DNA of 64,000 bases from Glycine soja. Its lineage: Eukaryota > Streptophyta > Magnoliopsida > Fabales > Fabaceae. The notes under the pieces are model-generated. The model was not told the DNA's origin, did not search any database, and was given only the letters and a program-made list of their open reading frames with translations. A program made the translations under genes and the position numbers. This document shows positions 44,590-56,260 of the stretch, one piece after another; position 1 is the stretch's first letter, and each line of letters starts with the position of its first letter. The stretch lies in assembly GCF_004193775.1 (NCBI RefSeq), contig NC_041002.1, forward strand, positions 9,832,485-9,896,484. The letters are read 5' to 3'.

Positions 44590-47340
44590 ATGTACTATCT
44601 GTGTTATATCTTCATACTAGAAGATTGTTACTGCTTCCCTTTTTAATAGTACTTGATTCATAGCAAATAGTTGTGGCCATATGCATGGCAGGCCCTTTGC
44701 CCATGTTCTTAAAGCTAGAGATTTTTGTGTAAAAAGGTGTTTGACTTGTATCTATTTTTCTTTAGTTCATCTCAGTATTTGAATAGTCATGGACAGGGAA
44801 TCAACTTGCATTATTCTCAGTTAATAGCAATGAGTAGTATGAGTCATGAGTTCTAATATTAAATTTGCTCATGGTAAGTAATATGAATCATCGTATTTGT
44901 TTTTCCCTAGGCCAAATGGGAGTGATCTCATTAATTGCAACTAGGGGAAAATCTGGTTCCCCAATGGTATTTGTATGTGATGATCATATTCAAGAGGTGA
45001 GGGATTGAGAGATCGCATCAAACCTTGAGGTAGCTATGTTTAGCCTTTTTTTATAACTTCCTTCCTTATCCTTAGTCTTTGTCACTAATGTGTATTTGCC
45101 TATAGGGTGATCACTCACAACCCCATCGATTTGCTTGTTCTTCATTGTTGTTTTCTTTTTTTAAGTGCTTCAGATATAATTAGGTAAACACGGACGTTTA
45201 AACCAATGTGTGGTAACTGCTGTGTGTTAGTATCATTTAGAAACTACTATTTATGTGGCTGCTGAAGTGTATACAAAAAAAAAAGGATTTTCAGGTGTGG
45301 GGTCATATGTATTATAGGAGGCAAGTTGGCAGCACCAACTTAATAGCTTAACTTAACAGTAGTTAAGTTGTGTCTGGTCTCTCACTTGGATCACCAACTT
45401 AACAACTTCCATGTGTTGCTTTTTTTTTTGTGCTTAACCACTGGACATTAGTGGTTGATATAATAACTCGAGTGCTAAACTATGGTAATGTTTGAATAGG
45501 AGGAAGTGGTGGTCAATGTAGGTAATGACTGGTGAGGTAGTTCTTCTATTGAGGATTAAAATAAAGACTACATGAATAGTAGCAGTTTTAAATGAATAGT
45601 CGCAACTACTACTCTCACTTGCTACGTTAGGATGGTATTTACATGATTAGTAGCATATTTAAGTTCTCAACTGCATAACTAATAGATTAAATAAATTGAA
45701 GAAATTTTGCATGATAAACCGAACTCACTTCATATTTATTTGATTCTATATTGGTGCAAATGGCAACTTAATGTACTCACTGCTCACAGTGATTATCACG
45801 GCTGCTACATAAATATCACTAGCATCAATTTTGGTACAAACAAATGATGACAATGACTTAAGGTTTTTGATTATGACCCAAATATTCAATTAAATTAACA
45901 TAATGAACTAGCTCCAAAAGATTTTTGACAACTGTACCCTCGTGGAAGTGTAGAAAATGAGTTGTAAGATTAATATTCTTGATTCACTTTGCACTTAGTT
46001 TACTATAACTACCACTTATAAGAAAATTTTTCATCAAATTTGTTTATTGTATGAATAATTCATCACATTGATTCAGCACTTAGTTTACTATAACTACCAC
46101 TTATAATTTTTATTGACTGCTTTATGGGTCTCAAATAAGATGAATTTGTTTTGCTAGGATGAGACTTGTTTTGTAGTAGTGGTTTGATCACTTGTTTTTC
46201 CTCTTGTTGACTGCTTTATGTGTCTCTAATAAGATGAATTTGTCTTGGAAACAAATTCATTGGTTCTTGGTCAGAAATTGGTATGGATTCCGCTGCTAGA
46301 TGCAAATATGTGTAAGGCACCTAAAGCCCTTTAAGTACACTTCTTATTTATCTTTGGGTCTGTGTGCATGCTTAGTCTATTTTGTTATTCATAATTTCTC
46401 TAGCATAAATAATTTGTTTAATTACAAGACAACTCCAAAACCTCTAGGCAATATCACTGTCACTAACCCTAATTGTTTCCTCTAACTTTGAGGTACATTC
46501 CCCTATGGTTTATTATTTGTGCTTACTGATGGTGTGATTATTGGGTGCATGTGCTACGACATGGTTTTCCATTCTTTGACTTTTACACAATATGTTTGTT
46601 TGTTTCCATACTCAATTGAGAGAATCATCTCCCTCTTTGTCTATTTAAAGAGGTTACTTATAGGTAGGTTGATTACACTTTGACATGGTCTTCCAATAGG
46701 GTATCTTTGGTTTGAAATATTTTCACCAATGAAGAGTAGGCATGCTAACCTTAGCACTGTCTATCTGAGACTTAGGACTAGTTGACACCAACGAGTACTC
46801 GATGACAGTGATTGCTAAGAGACTTAATACAGATATACCTATATGAGTTGAAGTATTATTCATTTGTTATATCTCTTTCTGTGTGTGGTTAAGTTTTGTT
46901 TTTAATCTATTTCAGTAACAGATATAATATATAAACTTGAATGTAGTTACATGGAAGCATTCAAATATAAAGTCAAGGTTCATTATTCATTTCATGTAAA
47001 GTCTTACTTGATATATCCAAGTTTGTCTTATATCTCACTTAGCATTCAAATATTTAATTTGTAGTCACTATTTGTCTTCTTGTTTGCATCGTGATCACGA
47101 TATTCGTTGTTGGACATTACACTGATCATCATCACAGGTACAAAAGTTTTTCATAAACTTTTTATGCTCATTTTTGTTACCAATGGGGTTTGTGATTAAT
47201 GACCAGTGCTTTATATACAAGTTTTGTTCATCATGAGTGAACCTTAGATTCCCGTTTGAGATTGAGTACAATGATTCTTGCTGACAGTTTGCATTAATCA
47301 TTGTATTGAATCTTGAATTGTTTGTTTCGACAGTTTGGGA
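44590..47340. other. CACTA interior without recognisable coding sequence
   Basis: About 2.7 kb of intron-like, T-rich DNA. Another exon-like stretch may be at 44912-44990 (GVISLIATRGKSGSPMVFVC). The frame at 46300-46485 has no domain. TNPA would be expected in this half or after TNP2, but I cannot identify it. Confidence 0.5.
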
Positions 47341-47345
47341 AGAGT

Positions 47346-47577
47346 CATATTTTATGGTAGATTCATGTGTTAAGGTTAAGATTATTTTGTTGAATTTGAT
47401 GAAATTTTGGTACAATGCATTTCTAGTTGTTCTCTGAGTGCATACTTGATTGTCGAGGAATTAATCTCACTGCTTTCATGTCGTGCACTTGGAGATCAAT
47501 GCAAAATGCTACCAAAATTTCGTCAAATTTAACAAAAGAGACTTAACCTTGACGTATGAATCTACCATAAAAATATG
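47346..47577. repeat. Inverted repeat just upstream of TNP2
   Basis: The arm 47346-47412 (CATATTTTATGGTAGATTCA ... GAAATTTTGGTA) recurs inverted at 47510-47577 with about eight differences in 67 bp. The 97-bp centre contains further short inverse matches. The minus-strand 106-codon frame (47095-47415) overlaps one arm and has no known domain. Confidence 0.85.
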
Positions 47578-47670
47578 TCTTCCTGAATGGGATAGGGCCA
47601 CACCTTTAATAAAAAAGTGAGATTTTCATTTATCGAATAACTTTGTGAGTATCACGGAGTTATTATTTAG

Positions 47671-49190
47671 ATGGATCGAAGTTGGATGAATGAAAGTCGC
47701 ATGAACCCTGCATATGAGGAAGGCATGGAAGAGTTCTTGCAATTTGCTTATGAAAGAAGTCGACTAGATGAGGACGAATTTTTTTTTTGTCCTTGTATTA
47801 ATTGTTTGAACGGGAGACGGCAAATACTCGACGACATACGAGAGCATCTGTTGTGTGATGGGATCAAGAAGAATTATACAACGTGGATATGGCATGGTGA
47901 ATTGACAGACATGTAGAGTGGGTCCCAATCTGAACCGTTTGATGTAGAAATAGGAGATCGCTTAGAGGATATGATTTGTGACCTTGGGCAAGAGTCTTTT
48001 CAGCAAGCACATGCCCCTATGTATAATACATTACAAACTAATTCAAAGAAGCCTTTGTATTCAGGGTGCAAGAATTCCTTGACGCTATTGTCAGCGGTGT
48101 TAAGTCTGGTTAATGTGAAGGCCAAATATGGGTGGAATGACAAAATCTTTAGTTCATTGCTTCAAGTAGTGCACGATATGCTTTCAGAGGAAAACACGTT
48201 GCCAAAAAGTTACTATTAGGCCAAGAAGATACTATGTCCGATGGGTATGGAGTATCAGAAGATTCATGCTTGCCCTAATGATTGCATATTGTATAGACAT
48301 GAGTTTCAAGAAATGCACAAATGCCCTAGGTGTGGGGTATCACGGTACAAAGTGAAGGAAGATGACAAGTGTAGTAGTGACGAAAACTCAAAGAAGGGCC
48401 CGCCAGCGAAGGTGTTGTGGTATCTTCCCATCATTCCAAGGTTTAAGCGTTTGTTTGCTAATGAAGACGACGCAAAAGATCTTACATGGCATGCAAATGG
48501 GAGAAACTGGGACGGAATGCTCTGTCATCTGACTGATTCCTCCTAGTAGAAGAAGATTGATCGTTTGTATCTAGATTTCGGCAAAGAGGCAACAAATCTT
48601 AGGCTTGGACTAGCCATTGATGGAATGAATCCATATGACAGTTTAAGCACTCAACACGGTTCGTGGCCACTTTTGCTAGTAATTTACAATTTGCCTCCTT
48701 GGTTGTGCATGAAGCGAAAATACGTGATGTTGTCTATGATGATATCGGGCCCAAGACAGCCAGGAAATGACGTCGATGTTTATCTCAATCCCTTGATTGA
48801 AGACTTGACAAAATTGTGGGACGAAGGGGTTTTAGTGTTTGATTGGTTTCAAAATGAGACTTTTCATTTGCGTGCAATGCTTTTTTGTACCATTAATGAC
48901 TTTCTACCATGTGGAAATTTGAGCGGGTACAATGTTAAGGGCCATCGGGCATGCCCCATTTGTGAAGAAGACACAAATTACATACAATTGAAACATGGTA
49001 GAAAAACAGTATACACTACGCATCGACGGTTTCTGAAACCTCATCACCCTTACTAACGATTGAAAAAAGCATTTAATGAAAGTCAAGAGCATAAAAGTGC
49101 ATCGATACCGTTAACTGGTGACCAGGTCTTTCAACGGGTTCAACACCTGGATACTATATTTGGAAAGACCCAAAAGAAGGAAAAAAAATA
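47671..49190 (+). pseudogene. TNP2-type CACTA transposase, broken by in-frame stops
   Basis: A single frame runs from the ATG at 47671 to about 49190. Stops fall at 47914 (TAG), 48217 (TAG), 48544-48549 (TAG TAG) and 49054 (TAA). The N-terminus MDRSWMNESRMNPAYEEGME, with a CPCINC pair, is the transposase-associated domain. Next come HACPNDCILYRHEF with CPRCG, then the transposase_21 region: KVLWYLPIIPRFKRLF, DGMNPYDSLSTQHGSWPLLL, YNLPPWLCMKRKY, PGNDVDVYLNPLIEDLTKLW, and GYNVKGHRACPICEED. The family's C-terminal part is missing. Each stop is one C-to-T or G-to-A step from CAG, TGG or CAA. The intact protein would cut the element ends. Confidence 0.92.
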
Positions 49191-49237
49191 AGACTTGCAT
49201 ATGGAAGAAAATGTCGACTTTACTAAAAACTGATGTT

Positions 49238-49640
49238 GTATGTATATATTAACATCGGTTTTTGCAAAAACCGATGTTAAGCTTCACTCACAATATTGGT
49301 TTCTATAAAACTGATGTTGTTGTTGGACATACAACATTGGTTTTTACCAAAAACCGATGTCGGTTATCACAAAACAACATCAATTTTTTAGTAAAAATCG
49401 ATGTTGTTGTATGACTGCTAACATTGGTTTTGGTAAAAATCGATGTTGATATGAAGATATATGACTTTTTTTATATTTCTTACTATATAACATCAGTCTT
49501 TTAAAAAATCAATGTTGTCATTTTTATGTTAACATCGATGTTAACAGTATTACTTTCAACGTCGGTACTTTTTACATCAGTTAATAACTGATGTTGAAAG
49601 TCCTTAATAACCGATGTTAAAATCTTATTTTCTAGTAGTG
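49238..49640. repeat. CACTA right subterminal repeats and terminal inverted repeat
   Basis: About a dozen AACATCGGTTTT-type units in both orientations, many degenerate (AACATTGGTTTT, AACATCAATTTT), consistent with C-to-T decay. The array ends in the 13-bp terminal repeat (49628-49640). Confidence 0.9.
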
Positions 49641-49643
49641 AGT

Positions 49644-52600
49644 ATATATGTAATTAAATTAGTCAAATTTGGTTTGATTTAGAAATCCATTATAACATTC
49701 GGAAATGATAAAAAAAAAATACTCTGAACTAGTTTGATTTGGAAACTAATTTTATATTTAGAATGCATTAATAAGAAAGAAATTAATTTTTGTTTTTTCT
49801 TTGAATTTTGATACTTATACAGTCTCTATAATAAATTCTATTTTTATTAAAAATTCAACTATAAATTACTACATTTGTACCCTTTATATAAAAAACAAAA
49901 TAAGATTTTTTTTTAATTATAAAAACATAAACTTATTTTAGATATTTTAATTGCTAATTTTCATTTACACCATTGATTTTTTCCAAAATTTATTAATGAA
50001 ACAGTCATACATTCTTCATGCAAATAAATACATTCATTAGCCTATTAACAATATAAGTTATACTTATTGATAAAAAAATATTTTTTGGATTTCAAGTATT
50101 TTCATTAAATAAAATCATCTCTTAATCCATTTTAAAAATCAAAATTACTACCTCCATCTCTAAATGTAAGATTCACACTCAATGATAAAGTTAATTAATT
50201 TAGTTAGTAGTGTTAAACTTGTTAACAATTTGTGTTATTTTTCTAAAGTTACTCTTAAAATTATTGGATCTCACCATCTTGGTCTTTCTACTTGTTTTCT
50301 TTCCATCTAATTAATTAATTAGTATAAGAGAAATGATGAATTTATCATTTAAAAATATAATTAATTACAGTTAGCTTCATTATCATGCACTCAATTGATG
50401 CATTGATTTTTTCATTTAACACGGTGACAATACTTAATAGGATATCCTTTCAAATTAATGATATTTTAAATCCAAGTTGACTTGGTAATAAAATAATCTT
50501 ATTTATAATGAAATGAAATATAATGACACTTCATCGTATATTGTATTTCACACAAGCAGAGAGTTTAATTTAGTTGATTGAGCAAGAATTGTTCTAAACC
50601 TCCTTATTGGCTGACATTATCTTTGCTTCCTTCGAATATAAAAAATATTTCATAAGACTTTTAAACCTAAAAAAAATATTCAAATCCATTTGAGTTTTTA
50701 AAAAATAAAATAATTTTAGATTTTAAAATTCTGAGAACTTGATTAGATTTACTAGTAATATCAAATTTAATCTACGTTTTTTCACTCAAAATTATTAATG
50801 AAAGGAAAATAAAAATTTGAAAAAGTAAAATGATAACCAATAGTCAACAATGTCTACAACAATTCGTAAGGACAAATCGTGTTGACTAAATAGTTCACGG
50901 AAAAGAAATTTCCCAACTAAGTTGTTTGGCTTTTTTCTTTTTGTATACGTCTGAAAACAGTGAAAAATTAGTCGGGTGTAAAACAAAATTTTGTTCAGCA
51001 ACAAACGATATATTAACATGCACAAGATGTGCTAAAACAGAGTACATAAAGAGATCCATCACCAACTCTGTCGACAGCTATACACATATCTATTACAAAA
51101 TCCCCACCAAGAATAATATCATCAGAGATTACGCTGGATACTGATTACAACATCGATATCTGACCCTCCATCAAATAGACCGAATCTTAAATTTATTTAC
51201 ACAAACTCTATATTAATTTAATGGAAAAATCATGTTTAATACATCATAGATTTATATTGTTATATATTTAAATGCCAACTTAAATAATTGAGCACAAATT
51301 AGTATTAATGATAAAATTTTAGTGAGGGGAAGGGAGAGGAGGAGGAGGAGGTTGGCATACTTTCTTCACGATAATGGCTTCGGATTCTTTTGGAATCTCA
51401 GATACATAGTTATCATTGACAATTGACATTTGCAGAAACATATCCATTATTAATTTATTCTTAGTATATAGGTAAAATCGAACTAACAGTTAAATAATAA
51501 TGAAGACTAAAAAAAGTAACAATTAATTAATATAAACTCGATCATTTGGACGTGTACGGAAACGAGAATCATTGCAATCATTAATCGGTTCTACCCAGGA
51601 AAAAAGCACACACGTCTCAGTCGAATTCAAATGTACTCTTTGATATGAAATTAATTATTACATCTTTAATTTTATATTATTTATATTTTAAAAGAATAAT
51701 TAAAATAGAATATAAGATTACTTATTTTTAGAATAATTTTTTAAAGTTGAATTCAAGTAATTTTTAATTGATAGATAATAGAAAGGAATTTATATTAATA
51801 GTGTATGGAATGTAAATTATTAAAATAAACATTTTTAATACTTAAATTATTATGTTAAAATATTTTTTATGAAAAATAAAATAAAATATTTAAATTATTT
51901 TTTCAGAAAACAAGACAAATAAACAAATGATTACACCTTAATATCAATCACGTCCATTTTATATATAAAAAAAAACAAGTTTAAAGAATTAGAAAGTCAT
52001 TAAAATATTTAAGTGAGATATCAATAAATAAAGATAGTATTATAAATTAATTAATTTTTCCATTTCTTTAATAAATTAAAATACGGCCTGAAGAGACTTA
52101 AAATCGTAATTCACAAACACTGGACATTAGGTTAGTTTAAGGGAAATTAAAGATCAAATTTCTTAAATAATGTTTTTAGCATAAACTTTATGGATATGAA
52201 AAGAAAAAAAGAAAGATAATTGAGAGAAGAGATTTCAATGAAGATAAAATAATGCATGTTCTGGCTAGAATTTGTAAAGTTATGTTTGAGTTAACTTAAG
52301 TTTGAAATTTAAGTTTTTGTAAAATTATGTTTGAGTTAACTTAAGTTTAAAAATTGAGTTAGCAAAAACAATCAAAACTTTACTTTTAAAAAACTGGATT
52401 ATTAAATGAAATTTAAATGTGCAAATATATTTTTAGAGGTAATTAAATATGTCATGAAACTGAGTTCATTTTGTAAAAATATGTTTGAAACTCAAAAAGT
52501 ACTTTTTGGACGGTTAATCAAACATTGTCATAGGTTTGGTAACGGAAACGAGTCATGAATAAAATTAGTATATATTTTACACTTAATTATAACAAAATAA

Positions 52601-52758
52601 AAAAATAAATTAACTACTACAAATAGATTTTTTTTTTTGCTGGCATTGTATTACTATAAAGCATCGTATTTTCAGGTTCCATGACTCCAGCGTATCAATA
52701 TGATGTAATGATATATGAATTATCTTTTATTTTAAACTTCAGCAACATCTTTCATAAA
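49644..52758. other. AT-rich intergenic DNA, no supported gene
   Basis: The first about 90 bp are the right half of sequence copy B. The rest is AT-rich. Around 50995-51165 the minus strand has a short protein-like stretch (SDDIILGGDFVIDMCIAVD, then RVGDGSLYVLC) with a stop nearby; I do not recognise it. Frames at 50795-51025 and 50926-51144 have no domain. A G-rich run GAGGAGGAGGAGG lies near 51334. Confidence 0.55.
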
Positions 52759-52966
52759 TGTTAGAACAAGTTGGACACACTCACAAAATCAATTATTATT
52801 GAGAGTCTTATAGTGGAAAGTAAAAATTTGTTGATATCACATCAATGAATCAGACATGAACAACACTATTTATAATATATAATAGTTTGTACCTAACTAT
52901 CTTGTCATATTAACTCATATTTACTAACTAATTGTTATTTGAATTATACTTAACACCTCCCTTTAT
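52759..52966 (-). repeat. 3' LTR (197 bp) and polypurine tract of the copia element
   Basis: On the minus strand the tract AAATAAAGGGAGG (52968-52956) leads straight into TGTTAAGTATAATTC (LTR start, 52955), and the LTR ends AACTTGTTCTAACA (52759). The bases outside, ATAAA (52754-52758), should be the target duplication. A short LTR is normal for some copia lineages. Confidence 0.82.
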
Positions 52967-53061
52967 TTCAAATACTCAAAAGACACAACTCCAATCTCAC
53001 TTCTTAGTTACTCAAAACGATTTAATCTCAGTGGCTTAGTTAATATGCATGTAGTTTTCAC

Positions 53062-54186
53062 TTATGTAGGACAATAAACTAGCTCAAGTTTTCCCTTGTT
53101 CACCTGATCTCTTAGGAAATGAAACCTTTTTTCTTTGTGTTTGCTCATTCCATGGAAGACAAGATTTTTGGCTAAGTCAATAGCTGATTTGTTGTCAACC
53201 ATTAGTTGTACAAGTTTCCTCACTTCAATCATGATTTCTTCCAGCAATGCTTCTAACCAAAGAGATTGGCATCCCACATAAGATTCTGCAATATACTCTG
53301 CTTCACAGGATGACAAAGCAATCACGTGTTGCTTCTTTGAGCACCAAAAGATAGATGCATTCAAAAACTTGAAAACATATCCTGAGGTGGTTCTTCTATC
53401 AACCTTGTCTTCACCCCAATATGAGTCTGAGTAGCCTATATTAGCATACTGCTTTCTTGTTGCAACTTATTAGGAAATAGAACTCCAAATTCCAAGGTGC
53501 CTTGCAAATACCTCATGATTCTTTTTGCAACTACCATGTGTGGTTTCCTTGGATCATCCATCAACTTGCTAATTAGTCCAACTCCATAACATATATCTAG
53601 TCTACTATTACAAAGGTATCTTAGGGAACCAACAATTTGCTTGAAAAGAGTCACATCCACATCTTTTTCAATGCTCTTTTCAATTTTTGCCTTTAATTCA
53701 ACTAATGTTACTAGTGGGTTGCAGCTTGCCATGTTGAATCTTCTCAATACTTCACTTGCATATTTCTTGTGATGCAGTGACATTGCTTCTAAGCTGCTTG
53801 TAAATTTCATACCAAGGAAGTAAGCCGATTTTCCTAAGTTTGTCATTTCAAACTAAGCTTTCATCACCTTCTTAAATTCTTCAATCTCATTGGAGCTATT
53901 ACCTATAATCAGTAAGTCATCAACATAAAGGCCGACAAGGAGCAACTTTGACCTCTCATGTTGAACCCTCACATAGGCTCCATGTTTAATTGTGTACCTC
54001 TGAAACTTGAGTTGAAGAATGATTCAATTCTTTTTCCAAGCCCGAGGCATTTGTTTAAGGCCATTGAGAAATGTAGATTTAACTTCAAGCTGGAATAATA
54101 ACCAACCTCTTGCACGTGCTAAAGCCAGAATTAGCCTTATAGTCTCAATCCTTGCCACTAGTGCCAACACCTTAGAATAGTCTACT
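53062..54186 (-). pseudogene. Copia RT (C-terminal half) and RNase H, decayed
   Basis: The YVDD box (YVDDLLIIGNSSNEIEEFKK) is encoded around 53890-53927, with a stop a few codons later. The RT thumb and connection follow: LGKSAYFLGMKF, HHKKYASEVLRRFNM, FKQIVGSLRYLCNSRLDICY. RNase H then reads SDSYWGEDKVDRRTTSGYVF in one frame and SIFWCSKKQHVIALSSCEAE, YIAESYVGCQSLWLEALLEE in the next, down to HFLRDQVNKGKLELVYCPT at 53062. At least two frameshifts occur. Catalytic Asp/Glu residues of RNase H can still be seen in SDSYW and CEAEY. Confidence 0.88.
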
Positions 54187-54931
54187 CATTTCCTTTGAAA
54201 GAAGCCCTTTGCTACTAGCCTTTCTTTGTGTTTGATTATTAATCCATCTGGATTCCATTTTAACTTGTAAACCCACTTAACAATAATTGGATGCTTGTCA
54301 GGGGGTAGGTTAATCAACTCCCATGTTTGATTTTTCTCAATGGATCTCAATTCTTCTACCGTAGCTTTTTTCCAAGCTTGTTTCTTCATTGATTCCTCTA
54401 GGTTCAGTGGTTTATTGTTAACAAATAAAGAAAAGTGTACAAGATCACATTCATTATTTCCTGCATTGTATGGGAACACTTCATGATCAACAAATCTCAG
54501 TGGAAGTTGACTATTCCTTTGTACTCTTCGAGGCTGGAGCTGATTTTCAATTATACTGGTTTCAGTGATCACTTCTTCATCTGTTTGATTTCCCAACTCA
54601 TCCAATATTGATGAAGAAATTTGTGGAAGGCTTTTGCTCTTATTCTTCCAATCCCAAAAGTCAATTTCAACTACAATGGCATCTCTACTTATAACTACTA
54701 TATATTTCACTGGTTCATACATCCTATATCCACTTGTAGGATGATAGCCAACCAGGATCATAGGCTCACTCTTATCTTGTAACTTTCTTTTCCTTTGATT
54801 AGGTACATGACTGAAGCATAGTGATCCGAAAATCCTTTGGAATATTTTAAGTGTCTCACTCTTAGTTTTAATTAGATATAACCACATTATTCTATTGAAT
54901 TCATTAACAAATGAGATGAAGTATCGATTAA
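54187..54931 (-). pseudogene. Copia integrase (deleted core) and RT N-terminus
   Basis: From the right: YFISFVNEFNRIMWLYLIKT is the start of the integrase core strand after the first Asp. It is followed directly by RIFGSLCFSHVPNQRKRK from the integrase C-terminal region. About 100 residues carrying the second Asp and the Glu are thus missing, in frame. The linker follows, then the RT start (KKATVEELRSIEKNQTWELI, KWVYKLKWNPDGLI). The open frame's first codons come from the neighbouring LTR. Without the D-D-E core this integrase could not work even with stops repaired. Confidence 0.85.
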
Positions 54932-56246
54932 TGATGCGTAAAATATGTAAGGATAGCACAAACCCAAGTGTACCCTATGCAATAGTAACATCAGACTTGA
55001 AAGTCTGGATATCGAACCCAAAGGACCAGTTGTATTCCCAATTAGTCGAGTTTATTAAACTAACAGTTGAGGTGATTAAAAAAGGATTTAAAATTTTTAT
55101 GGTTTTGGTTTTTAGAAGAAAAAAAATAAACTAATGCAAGGATATATTTGAGTGATGATAAAAGTGACCGGGGTTATGATTCACTAGTACCAATTTTTCC
55201 CTAATCCTAATCCCAATGAAATTCCTTCCCCAGTTAATTACCGATTCCCAAAATCAACCAAAATCTATGATCAAGGTCAGAAGATGCTCTTTGCCTTAAA
55301 TCAATACTCCAATGATCATAGGTCTATCAATTTAACTGAAAGGATATAATCAATTATAGGGATGATTAATTAAAGATTAACTAGTTTATTAAAGCTACCC
55401 AAACAGTTTGATCATGCAATTTAGTGTAAAGCATTCTCTACCTAGATCTACCTATTACATGCAGATGATCACTGCTATGCAATCAATTAAATATTAGAAT
55501 GGGCAGTTCCAAACAAACAATAAAGATAACAAAGGGAATTAATTAACATAAAACAATGAGGAATTTCATTTAGAACAAGGAAAAAGGGTATAATTGGACA
55601 TTTACATTATAACCCCAGACTAGGGGTACTAACTGCTCATGACCAAAGCAAAACTAGCAATCATATACAAAATGGACAAAGACATACCAATAAGGAAGGA
55701 ACGATGATCACGATCCATCCTCACGGTGTTGTCCATGCTTCACCGCTCTAAAAAACCCTCAAGGTTATCTTAAATTCATAAAAAGATAAAAGTGAAAAAA
55801 TATTATTTTTACAAAATCTAGAGACCTATATATAGCTTCTTAAAGATATTAGTCCGAGAAGGCACACTACAACCGTGATAAAATAAACTACCGTCATGGT
55901 TGGAAGTGACATTGAAGCTCTGAGGAGTTATGGATTGCCTATGACCATGATGGTTGACCATGACCCTTATGAATTCACCATGGCCATTGTTGGATCGCTG
56001 ACGTTGTATTGGAGGGCTATTGTCATCTTATTGTGGTCGTGCTATTTACCACAGTCGTGGTAAATGTACCACGTCTATGATCATTTGTAAAGTATTCAAA
56101 TTTTCATAAAGTCATACAATTTCCAACTCTTTCACTCAATTGAGCAATAGTACTTCTGCAACACAAAACTAGTGTCCAAACATAAGTTCTGCCATAAAAA
56201 TGCATGCAAAATGAAACAAAATCTCACTTCAAAATATGGTTTATCA
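54932..56246 (-). repeat. 3' LTR of the Athila-like element (1315 bp)
   Basis: On the plus strand it runs TGATGCGTAAAATATG ... GGTTTATCA; the minus-strand LTR begins TGATAAACC. A purine-rich AAGTGTGGGAACAT lies just outside on the internal side (56247-56260, minus strand) as the polypurine tract. Near 55900-56085 are repeated GACCATGATGG/CCACAGTCGTGG/ACCACG palindrome-like words. Confidence 0.85.
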
Positions 56247-56260
56247 ATGTTCCCACACTT

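Larger units (their letters stand above)
43711..49643 (+). mobile_element. CACTA (En/Spm-like) DNA transposon with TNP2 remnant
   Basis: The right end is TTTTCTAGTAGTG (to 49640), the inverse of the canonical CACTACTAGAAAA. The left end is TACTATTAGAAAA (from 43714), two C-to-T changes away. The 3-bp flanks are GGT (43711-43713) and AGT (49641-49643). Subterminal repeats AACATCGGTTTT in both orientations fill 350-400 bp inside each end. A stop-ridden TNP2 transposase lies near the right end. The 5.9-kb length is moderate for an autonomous CACTA. With TNP2 broken and no clear TNPA gene, this copy is not autonomous; its ends might still be recognised by relatives. Confidence 0.93.

Noticed and set aside
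47095..47415. 106-codon minus-strand frame in the CACTA
   Set aside because: It overlaps one arm of an inverted repeat and lacks any domain; TNP2 and the element read on the plus strand.
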